A DNA stretch of 8,870 nt from an uncultured Bacilli bacterium (GTDB lineage Bacteria; Bacillota_I; Bacilli_A; RF39; UBA660). Positions within the stretch are counted from its first letter, which is position 1, and each line of letters opens with the position of its first letter. The stretch spans positions 1 to 8,870 of the forward strand of contig CANQOE010000041.1 in NCBI GenBank assembly GCA_947625315.1. The letters run 5' to 3'. This document shows, piece after piece, positions 1 to 4,732 of this stretch. The position numbers and the translations under genes are program-made. The notes under the pieces were generated by a model. It saw only the letters and a program-made list of their open reading frames with translations. It was not told where the DNA came from and ran no database searches.

Positions 1-422
1 CTTTTGATATGTTACAGGCTATGAATACTGGTCATGAGGGAAGTTTAACAACGATGCATGCCAATGGCCCTCTTGATGCTTTAAATAGATTAGAAGCCAT
101 GGTTTTAATGGGTGGCTTTGATATTCCGATTAAAGCCATAAGAGAATATATAGCTAGTGCTATTGATGTAATTGTCAATATTGAACGTATGAGTGATGGG
201 AGAAGAAAAGTTACCAATATTGTGGAAATATCCGACATTGTTAATGGGGAAATTGTTTTAAATGATATATTTAGTTTTAAACAAAAAGGTTTAACTAATA
301 AAAATGAAGTTGATGGCGAATTTATTTTACATGAAGGTATTCCTAAAGTATACCAAAAAATAAAAGCTCGCGGAATTAATGATTTAGAAGATATATTTGA
401 ACCTCAAGAAGAAAAGAAGTGA
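1..422 (+). CDS. tadA: TadA/CpaF secretion ATPase, C-terminal part (5' cut by window)
   Basis: This is the last ~140 codons of a type II/IV secretion ATPase of the CpaF/TadA branch, the cytoplasmic hexameric motor that powers Tad (Flp) pilus assembly. The frame is open from base 3 and starts outside the window, so the Met at base 9 is internal. The fragment opens with the hallmark LQAMNTGHEGSLTTMHAN run, the His-box region of this family. It continues with DALNRLEAMV and an IREYIASAIDVIV segment, all typical of CpaF. The Walker A and B motifs must lie upstream. It ends in TGA seven bases before tadB and is clearly the leading member of the same operon. The last ~40 residues are charged and variable. 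Identification of the family is secure; what the pilus does here is unknown. Confidence 0.95.
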   Translation, partial: FDMLQAMNTGHEGSLTTMHANGPLDALNRLEAMVLMGGFDIPIKAIREYIASAIDVIVNIERMSDGRRKVTNIVEISDIVNGEIVLNDIFSFKQKGLTNKNEVDGEFILHEGIPKVYQKIKARGINDLEDIFEPQEEKK

Positions 423-429
423 TTAAGAA

Positions 430-1419
430 ATGGGTGGAGTAATAGAAATAATTTTAATTTTTATAATTATTGGAGTAATAATCTATTTACTTCATCTTTA
501 TCATGCTTTAGATTTAGAGCGAAGAGTAGCTAAATATACTATTAGTTCTAAAGTACAGGAAGAAGAACCTTTACTAGTTAAATGTTTTAATATTTTAAAA
601 AAGTTAATTAATAAAATTAGTAAAGTTTTAAGTAGATCTGAGGTTTTAACTAAATATGGCAGACATTATGAAAAATATATTAGCTTTGAAGAAAAAGATC
701 AAAAATCAGGAATAGATTATGTTTCTTTTAAATTAGTTTTAGCTATTTTTATCTTAATATTAAGTTTAGTTACTTATGTTTTTCAACCAATTAAAATTAA
801 TCTATTTATGGTTTTAATTATTTTTTTAATTAGTTTCTTTATTCCAGATATCGTTTTATATTTTAGTTTTAATAAAAGAAGAAAACAAATAGAAGATGAT
901 TTACTGGAAGCTATTATTATTATGAATAGTGCTTTTCAAAGTGGTCGAAATATTATGCAAGCTATTGAAGTAGTTAAAGAAGAAATAGATGGGCCAATTA
1001 AAGATGAATTTCAAAAGATATATTTAGATATAACTTATGGTTTAAGTTTAGATGTGGTTTTTAATCGTTTTTATGAAAGAGTAAAATTAGAAGATGCTAA
1101 AGTAATTGCTACTAGTTTAACTATGCTTAATAAAACAGGAGGAGATATAGTTAAAGTATTTAATATTTTAGAAAAATCTATAATGGATCGAAAAACTTTA
1201 AATAATGAATTAAAAAGTTTAACAGCTTCTTCGCAAGTTTTATTTAAGATGTTAGTTGTTTTACCTTTAATATTTGTTATGTTAATAGTTATTTTAAATC
1301 CGACGTATTTTAATGTTTTATTTAAAACACCAATAGGTTTATTAATTTTAGGTTTAATAGTAGTTTTATATATAAGCTATATATTAATTATTAGAAAGGT
1401 ATTAAAGGTGGAAATATGA
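430..1419 (+). CDS. tadB: TadB-like Tad pilus inner-membrane platform protein (T2SF domain)
   Basis: A 329-residue integral membrane protein of the GspF/TadB type. Hydrophobic segments are visible at about residues 4-22, 99-117, 124-146, 270-290 and 302-322. Between the third and fourth lies a cytoplasmic helical domain (about 150-268), with the family-like features EDDLLEAIIIMNSAFQSGRN and a TMLNKTGGD turn, matching a type II secretion F domain. In Tad systems TadB and TadC form the inner-membrane platform worked by the TadA ATPase. It follows tadA after seven bases and overlaps tadC by four (ATGA), so co-translation is likely. The Shine-Dalgarno before the ATG at 430 is weak (AAGAAG region), consistent with translational coupling. 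Assignment as TadB rather than TadC rests on order, length and the extra N-terminal membrane segment. Confidence 0.9.
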   Translation: MGGVIEIILIFIIIGVIIYLLHLYHALDLERRVAKYTISSKVQEEEPLLVKCFNILKKLINKISKVLSRSEVLTKYGRHYEKYISFEEKDQKSGIDYVSFKLVLAIFILILSLVTYVFQPIKINLFMVLIIFLISFFIPDIVLYFSFNKRRKQIEDDLLEAIIIMNSAFQSGRNIMQAIEVVKEEIDGPIKDEFQKIYLDITYGLSLDVVFNRFYERVKLEDAKVIATSLTMLNKTGGDIVKVFNILEKSIMDRKTLNNELKSLTASSQVLFKMLVVLPLIFVMLIVILNPTYFNVLFKTPIGLLILGLIVVLYISYILIIRKVLKVEI

Positions 1420-2114
1420 TTAAATCTTTAGTAACTAAATTTTATAGTCAAAAAGCTTTAAAAAGAATTGAAGCTAAAGTTAAAAAATTAGGTCCTAATA
1501 CTAAAATAGATACTTCTTTATTTTTAAGTTTAAGATTATTTTTAACTATATTAATTTTTATCTTGTTATTAATTAGTAATAAGTATGGTTATCTAATATC
1601 CCCGATTATAAGTATAGCTTTTTATATATTATTTGAATATATATTATTAGATTTAAAAATTAAAGAAAGAGGAGAGATTTTAGAAAAAGAATCATTATTC
1701 TTTTTAGAAATATTAACCTTAAGTTTAGAGGGAGGCAAAAATTTAGCTCATGCTTTAAAAAATACGGTTAATAATGTTAATTCTAATCTTTCTTTAGAGT
1801 TTAAACAAACTCTTGAAGAAGTTTCTTTAGGAAAAAGTTTAAATGAAAGTTTAGAAGCAATGAAAGAACGTATTCCAAGTAAAGACTTAAATAATGTTAT
1901 ATTGCAAATGATACAGGCTAATAGTTATGGCACAAATATGGTTGAAGCTATGCATAATCAAATTGAATATTTAAGAGAAAAACAAATGCTTAATGTTAAA
2001 GCTAAAATAAATAAATTACCTACAAAAATAAGTGTTATAAGTGTTTTCTTTATTGTTCCAATTATGTTATTAATAATATTAGCTCCTGTGGTACTTAATT
2101 TTTTATTAAGTTAA
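1416..2114 (+). CDS. tadC: TadC-like Tad pilus inner-membrane platform protein (T2SF domain)
   Basis: A 232-residue membrane protein, the second GspF-type subunit of the Tad platform. Hydrophobic spans lie at about 38-53, 58-78 and 206-231. The cytoplasmic F domain (about 90-200) contains FLEILTLSLEGGKNLAHAL, which resembles the glycine turn of TadC proteins, and a second QANSYGTNMVEAM turn. The ATG at 1416 overlaps the tadB stop and is preceded by a good AAAGGTGG ribosome binding site. It is the last recognisable pilus gene here. No pilin (Flp), TadE-like or prepilin peptidase gene follows before the intergenic region and the AbiE operon, so those genes lie elsewhere or were separated by an insertion. 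No convincing terminator is seen directly after the stop. Confidence 0.9.
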   Translation: MIKSLVTKFYSQKALKRIEAKVKKLGPNTKIDTSLFLSLRLFLTILIFILLLISNKYGYLISPIISIAFYILFEYILLDLKIKERGEILEKESLFFLEILTLSLEGGKNLAHALKNTVNNVNSNLSLEFKQTLEEVSLGKSLNESLEAMKERIPSKDLNNVILQMIQANSYGTNMVEAMHNQIEYLREKQMLNVKAKINKLPTKISVISVFFIVPIMLLIILAPVVLNFLLS

Positions 2115-2167
2115 ATTGAGAAAATATACTAGTAATTTAGAAAAAAATATGTTAATATAAAAATGTA

Positions 2168-2395
2168 GAGTGTTAGATTATCTAATACCTACCTAATGAC
2201 TAAGTAGACATTAACTTCTATCTTATTGATAAAAGTTATATGTCCTTTTTTTTGCCATGAAAATAACAAAATTATCAATTTAATGAAATAAATCAAATCA
2301 TTGACCATGAAAAATCTCCTTTCTACCAAAACCCTCTAAGGAGGAAAAGTAGAATAAAAAATCTTAAATGGTAGGACATAAGAAATCTAACACTC
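2168..2395 (-). ncRNA. Structured transcript with complementary ends (candidate type I toxin mRNA or structured RNA)
   Basis: The ends of this segment are exact inverted repeats: GAGTGTTAGATT at 2168-2179 and AATCTAACACTC at 2384-2395. Nested inside is a second long-range pair, CCTACC at 2188-2193 with GGTAGG at 2370-2375, separated from the first by 8 bases on each side. A competing pair is TATGTCC (2239-2245) with GGACATA (2374-2380). Local hairpins are AACTT-c-TATC/GATA-a-AAGTT (2213-2237) and TTCTAC/GTAGAA (2321-2326 with 2349-2354) enclosing CCTC/GAGG. Read on the minus strand, a promoter is placed so that transcription would begin at about 2396, exactly at the first arm, and a T-rich stretch follows the second arm. 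Toxin mRNAs of type I systems often pair their 5' and 3' ends in this way. A small non-autonomous mobile element with terminal inverted repeats is the main alternative. Confidence 0.5.
2189..2308 (-). CDS. Small hydrophobic peptide, 39 aa (candidate type I toxin-like)
   Basis: A minus-strand frame of 39 codons begins with ATG at 2308-2306 and ends with TAG at 2191-2189. The ribosome binding site AAAGGAG (2322-2316) is consensus-like, 7 bases before the ATG, which is the main reason to take so short a frame seriously. The peptide starts MVNDLIYFIKLIILLFSW, a single possible membrane span (about residues 5-18), followed by QKKGH and a mixed tail ending in NVYLVIR. That layout resembles membrane-acting peptides of type I toxin-antitoxin systems, but I do not recognise a named family. 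The Shine-Dalgarno can pair with a complementary CTCCTT located earlier in the same transcript (2343-2338), which would mask it. No antisense promoter overlapping the frame was found, so an antitoxin RNA is not demonstrated. Confidence 0.42.
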   Translation of the reverse strand: MVNDLIYFIKLIILLFSWQKKGHITFINKIEVNVYLVIR

Positions 2396-2402
2396 CAAAC
2401 TT

Positions 2403-2431
2403 ACTATACTATAAAATTGGGTAAGATGCAA
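2403..2431 (-). promoter_or_regulatory. Candidate promoter for the small-peptide transcript
   Basis: On the minus strand, TTGCAT (2431-2426) and TATAGT (2408-2403) are 17 bases apart. The -10 matches consensus at 5 of 6 positions and the -35 at 3 of 6. The predicted start near 2396 coincides with the outer arm of the inverted repeat (5' GGAGTGTTAG), which supports the call beyond the box scores alone. Confidence 0.45.
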
Positions 2432-2534
2432 GTAAAAGTTTTTTAACAAGCCAAAAAGTCAGTTGCAATCAAAAAAATATGTGTACTTAAATAATTAAAA
2501 AGTCCAACTTTTAAAGGTCAGTTCATATTTAAAA

Positions 2535-2563
2535 TTGACAAAAGTTATAAATATTTGTATAAT
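2535..2563 (+). promoter_or_regulatory. Perfect-consensus sigma-A promoter for a small RNA
   Basis: TTGACA (2535-2540) and TATAAT (2558-2563) are separated by 17 bases, an exact consensus housekeeping promoter. Transcription should start near 2570. No open reading frame with a ribosome binding site follows before a terminator about 65 bases downstream, so the product should be a short RNA. Confidence 0.75.
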
Positions 2564-2569
2564 TAAGTT

Positions 2570-2636
2570 ACATTTAAATAGTGCACATTTTTGTGGTTTT
2601 TCACTTTTAAGTGCGTCTCCGTTTGGAGGCTTTTTA
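2570..2636 (+). ncRNA. Candidate small RNA of about 67 nt
   Basis: The segment lies between a perfect promoter and a terminator and has no credible coding content. Three hairpins follow each other: CACA-TTTT-TGTG (2584-2595), CACT-TTTA-AGTG (2602-2613) and the terminator stem GTCTCC/GGAGGC (2615-2630). I do not recognise a known RNA family. It is divergent from the small hydrophobic peptide transcript, as in E. coli zorO/orzO or shoB/ohsC type I pairs. By eye, however, I found no stretch of complementarity to that transcript longer than about six bases, so a direct antitoxin role is unsupported. Other options are a regulator of abiE or of a distant target. Confidence 0.55.
2615..2635 (+). terminator. 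Rho-independent terminator of the small RNA
   Basis: A six-pair stem GTCTCC/GGAGGC (one G-T pair) with a GTTT loop is followed by TTTTT. It is the only GC-rich hairpin in the interval and sits ahead of the abiE promoter, so it ends the small RNA and insulates abiE. Confidence 0.75.
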
Positions 2637-2642
2637 AAAATT

Positions 2643-2677
2643 AAAATTTTTACACTTAAGTGATAATTAAAAATTTT
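2643..2677. repeat. AT-rich inverted repeat enclosing a CACTTAAGTG palindrome
   Basis: Ten-base perfect arms AAAATTTTTA (2643-2652) and TAAAAATTTT (2668-2677) surround a 15-base loop containing the palindrome CACTTAAGTG (2653-2662). A near copy, CACTTTTAAGTG, occurs at 2602-2613 just before the terminator. It could be a protein-binding site or a fold-back structure; its role is unknown. Confidence 0.5.
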
Positions 2678-2780
2678 ATAGATTTAAACTTAATTTTTTT
2701 GTGTAACATTAATTTCTTTTTTTACGATAAAAATTATATGTTTTTCTTTTGACAAATAAACTAAAAATAACTCAGTATTA

Positions 2781-2809
2781 TTGACAATGGTACGGATAAA
2801 TGTTATAAT
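2781..2809 (+). promoter_or_regulatory. abiE operon promoter (perfect consensus)
   Basis: TTGACA (2781-2786) and TATAAT (2804-2809) are 17 bases apart. The start of transcription is expected at about 2815-2817. This makes the ATG at 2816 too close to be the translation start and favours the ATG at 2840. Confidence 0.85.
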
Positions 2810-2816
2810 GTCCGTA
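2791..2816. promoter_or_regulatory. Inverted repeat around the -10 box, candidate AbiEi operator
   Basis: TACGGA (2791-2796) and TCCGTA (2811-2816) form a perfect inverted repeat with 14 bases between, enclosing the -10 hexamer and ending at the transcription start. AbiEi antitoxins are known to repress their own promoter by binding inverted repeats, so binding here would block polymerase. The assignment to AbiEi is inferred from position. Confidence 0.6.
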
Positions 2817-2839
2817 TGAATGAACAAAGAGGTATAATT

Positions 2840-3466
2840 ATGAATATTATGACAAAAGAAGATTTTATAAATGAAAGTAATATAGAAATAATTCAAAGAC
2901 TTATGGAAAAAAATAATGGATATATTACGACAAAAGAGCTTGAAAATTTTGGGATTAGTAGAAATTATCTATCTATTATGACTCAAAAAAAAATGATAGA
3001 GAAAGTAGCTAAAGGGATATATATAGATTCCAAAAAAATCGAAGACATATATTATGTATTTAGTGTTAGTATACCCAAAATAATATATTCTCATATGACT
3101 GCATTGTATTTTCATAATCTATCAATTAAAGCACCAGATAGTTCCTTTGATGTAACCGTTACCAAAAAATACAATAACCCAAAACTAAAAAAACATAATG
3201 TTTTTTATGTTGATGATAAGTATTATGACATTGGAATAACCGAAGTAGTAACACCACAGGGGAATAAAGTCAAAGCTTATGATATTGAAAGGTGCATCTG
3301 TGATATAATTCGTTCTAAAAAAAGAATGGATATAGAGCATGTGAAAATTGCTATTAAAGAATATCTTAAAAGAAAGGACAATGATTTAATTAAACTTTCC
3401 AAATATGCTGATGCGTTTGGCATAAAAGAAGAAGTTATGAATTTTGTGAGTATGATGTATGAATAG
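2840..3466 (+). CDS. abiEi: AbiEi-type antitoxin and transcriptional repressor
   Basis: A 208-residue protein of the AbiEi (COG5340-like) family, the antitoxin of the AbiE abortive-infection/type IV toxin-antitoxin system. Residues ~14-62 form the N-terminal winged helix-turn-helix (NNGYITTKELENFGISRNYL, then KVAKGIYI). Residues ~79-110 carry the family-like YSHMTALYFHNLS segment. The C-terminal part has AYDIERCICDIIRSKKRMD, typical of these antitoxins. I chose the ATG at 2840 because AAAGAGG (2826-2832) precedes it and because the in-frame ATG at 2816 coincides with the expected transcript start; an ATG at 2849 is also possible. It overlaps abiEii by 8 bases. In known AbiE systems AbiEi neutralises AbiEii without a stable complex and represses the operon, here probably through the inverted repeat at 2791-2816. 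Confidence 0.9.
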   Translation: MNIMTKEDFINESNIEIIQRLMEKNNGYITTKELENFGISRNYLSIMTQKKMIEKVAKGIYIDSKKIEDIYYVFSVSIPKIIYSHMTALYFHNLSIKAPDSSFDVTVTKKYNNPKLKKHNVFYVDDKYYDIGITEVVTPQGNKVKAYDIERCICDIIRSKKRMDIEHVKIAIKEYLKRKDNDLIKLSKYADAFGIKEEVMNFVSMMYE

Positions 3467-4295
3467 TATGCAAGTAAAAGATAAATTAAAAAATATAGCA
3501 GTAAAGCGAAACCTAAATTTTAATACATTACTTCGTTTATATATGTATGATAGATTTATAGAAAGATTAGCTGTAAGTAAGTATCGTGATACTTTCATTT
3601 TAAAGGGTGGATTCTATTTAAGTACTTTGTTTGGATTAGAAAGCCGTTCTACAAAAGATATAGATACTGCGATTAAAAATGCCAAATTCAACAAAGAAAA
3701 TATTGAGGAAATGATTAAATCAATTATTTCAATTGATATTAATGATGGTGCTTTAATAAACTTTGTTGATATTAGTAATATCCGCGAAGAAGATAAGTAT
3801 GGTGGTTTTAGAGTTATTTTAAATGTTAAAGTTGATACAATTAGAGAAAATTTACAAATAGATATAGCAACAGGAGATCCTATCACTCCTAAACCAATTG
3901 TATATAAATATTTTCCAATATTAGGAAATAGTTATGTAAATGTATGGTCATACAATATTGAAACTGTAATAGCTGAAAAGTTAGAAACAATTCTAAGAAG
4001 GGCGGAAGCTAACAGTAGAATTAGAGATTACTATGATATATATTTAATATATACTAAAGGATGGAATGATGTTAAAGTCGAAGATTTGCGTAAAGCAATA
4101 GCTAATACATTTGAAAAAAGAAATTATAAAGGAAATATTAATGAAGCAATAACTATATTAAAAGATAGTGAAATTATTAAAAAACGTTGGGAGTCTTATA
4201 AGAAAAAATATGATTACGCACATGACATTGATTATGCAGAAATAATAAAATGTATTGAAGAAATTATTAAGGTAATAATGCCAGTTGTAATATAG
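3459..4295 (+). CDS. abiEii: AbiEii-type nucleotidyltransferase toxin
   Basis: A 278-residue protein of the AbiEii family (DNA-polymerase-beta-like nucleotidyltransferase fold), the toxin that halts growth during phage infection. The N-terminal helix segment LYMYDRFIERLAVSKYRDTF leads into the catalytic motif: KGG at 49-51 and the paired Asp67/Asp69 in STKDID. A third acidic residue is likely Asp135 in LQIDIATGD. Lys174 and Arg180 in AEKLETILRR and RDYYDIYLI (189-197) correspond to the downstream AbiEii motifs. Related MenT toxins of Mycobacterium tuberculosis add nucleotides to tRNA 3' ends; whether this one does is inferred. All catalytic motifs are intact and the length is normal, so the toxin is probably functional. 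An in-frame ATG at 3468 is an alternative start; the ribosome binding site is weak, consistent with coupling to abiEi. Confidence 0.94.
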   Translation: MNSMQVKDKLKNIAVKRNLNFNTLLRLYMYDRFIERLAVSKYRDTFILKGGFYLSTLFGLESRSTKDIDTAIKNAKFNKENIEEMIKSIISIDINDGALINFVDISNIREEDKYGGFRVILNVKVDTIRENLQIDIATGDPITPKPIVYKYFPILGNSYVNVWSYNIETVIAEKLETILRRAEANSRIRDYYDIYLIYTKGWNDVKVEDLRKAIANTFEKRNYKGNINEAITILKDSEIIKKRWESYKKKYDYAHDIDYAEIIKCIEEIIKVIMPVVI

Positions 4296-4319
4296 GATAT
4301 TTAGCTATATGTCTTTTTT
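4294..4319 (+). terminator. Weak terminator after abiEii
   Basis: The AbiEii stop codon runs into a hairpin: AGG/TCT plus ATAT/ATAT with one bulged G and the loop TTAGCT, followed by TTTTTT (4314-4319). The stem is AT-rich, so efficiency is uncertain, but the position directly at the operon end is right. Confidence 0.45.
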
Positions 4320-4401
4320 GGGAAAATATTAATTTATTTTGTTTAAAGTAATTGGTTTAAAAGAATGTAAAAATATAAAAATAAAAGGAGTGTTGGGGAA
4401 A

Positions 4402-4644
4402 ATGAATGACTTATCTTTTGATTTGATAATACATCCTGGGGAAACAATTAAGGAATTATTAGAGGAAAATAATATGACTCAAGAAGAATTGGCTATAAGA
4501 ACAGGTTACTCTACAAAACATGTTAGTGAAGTTATAAGTGGGAAAAAAAATATATCTTCTAAATTTGCAAATTCCTTAGAATATATTTTTGCAATTCCTA
4601 CAGAGTTTTGGATAAATTTACAGAGAAATTATGATAAAGATTAA
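4402..4644 (+). CDS. HigA/VapI-family helix-turn-helix antitoxin, apparently C-terminally truncated
   Basis: An 80-residue XRE-type DNA-binding protein of the HigA (VapI) antitoxin family. The family opening IHPGETIKELLEENNMTQEEL (about 10-30) is followed by the helix-turn-helix (AIRTGYSTKHVSEVISGKK, about 31-49), ISSKFANSLEYIF and the characteristic PTEFWINLQRNYD. The start at 4402 is preceded by AAAGGAG (4384-4390) with 11-base spacing; the frame is open upstream to a TTG at 4339, but that part has no family similarity. No HigB-like toxin gene lies on either side, so it is an orphan. The protein ends right after NYDKD, where relatives usually continue, and the expected continuation is visible in another frame, suggesting a frameshift. 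It may still bind DNA as it stands. Confidence 0.85.
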   Translation: MNDLSFDLIIHPGETIKELLEENNMTQEELAIRTGYSTKHVSEVISGKKNISSKFANSLEYIFAIPTEFWINLQRNYDKD

Positions 4645-4703
4645 TAGAAATAGAAAAACTCAATAATATAAAGAAAGATAAAGTAAGGGAACGATATAAA
4701 TGA
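4641..4703 (+). pseudogene. Out-of-frame C-terminal tail of the HigA-like antitoxin
   Basis: Reading from 4641 in the frame shifted relative to the upstream gene gives LIEIEKLNNIKKDKVRERYK and then TGA at 4701-4703. Joined after NYDK, it gives an NYDK-x-LIEIEKLNNI continuation of the kind seen in HigA-like proteins, and the total length becomes about 100 residues, the usual size. Loss of one base within the AAAGATTAATAG stretch would explain the current stop. It could also be a sequencing error, or chance in an A-rich sequence. Confidence 0.45.
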
Positions 4704-4710
4704 AATTTAT

Positions 4711-4732
4711 AAAAAAAGAATTTTACTCCTTT
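4711..4732 (-). terminator. Candidate terminator of the sortase gene
   Basis: On the minus strand AAAGGAGT and ATTCTTTT can form an eight-pair stem (two G-T pairs) with an AAA loop, running into seven T residues. It overlaps the stop codon of the sortase gene. The stem is weak, so confidence is moderate. Confidence 0.4.

Larger units (their letters stand above)
2115..2815. other. 700-bp interval without a conventional gene; holds two candidate RNA loci
   Basis: This interval separates the pilus operon from abiE and is stop-rich in all frames. From left to right it contains: a closed-end structured segment (2168-2395) carrying a 39-codon minus-strand frame; that frame's candidate promoter (2403-2431); a stretch with repeated GTCAGTT words (2458-2464, 2517-2523) and a small AAAAGT/ACTTTT hairpin (2498-2512); a plus-strand consensus promoter and terminator (2535-2635); an AT-rich inverted repeat (2643-2677); and the abiE promoter (2781-2809). 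No tRNA, rRNA, CRISPR or insertion-sequence reading frame is recognisable. Confidence 0.8.

Noticed and set aside
2115..2330. Plus-strand antisense promoter opposite the peptide gene
   Set aside because: Candidates such as TATAAA at 2156 or TTGACC at 2301 lack a partner box at suitable spacing.
2570..2636. Small RNA as a direct antisense antitoxin to the hydrophobic peptide transcript
   Set aside because: It does not overlap that transcript, and comparison by eye found no complementary run beyond about six bases; the small pairings seen (for example UCUCC with GGAGA) are too short to claim.
2748..2775. Second TTGACA (2749-2754) upstream of abiE as a promoter
   Set aside because: No -10-like hexamer lies 16-18 bases downstream; the consensus pair at 2781/2804 is far better.
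2690..2896. 68-codon minus-strand open frame upstream of abiEi
   Set aside because: It overlaps the consensus abiE promoter and the abiEi start in antisense, has no good ribosome binding site, and its Ile/Phe/His-rich composition is what AT-rich noncoding DNA gives.
3614..3886. 90-codon minus-strand open frame inside abiEii
   Set aside because: It is a shadow of the abiEii coding sequence; the plus-strand frame carries all catalytic motifs.
4296..4401. Remnant HigB toxin ahead of the HigA-like gene
   Set aside because: The ~100 bases are too short, and their translation shows no RelE/HigB-like motif; the open frame up to TTG 4339 is best seen as untranslated leader.
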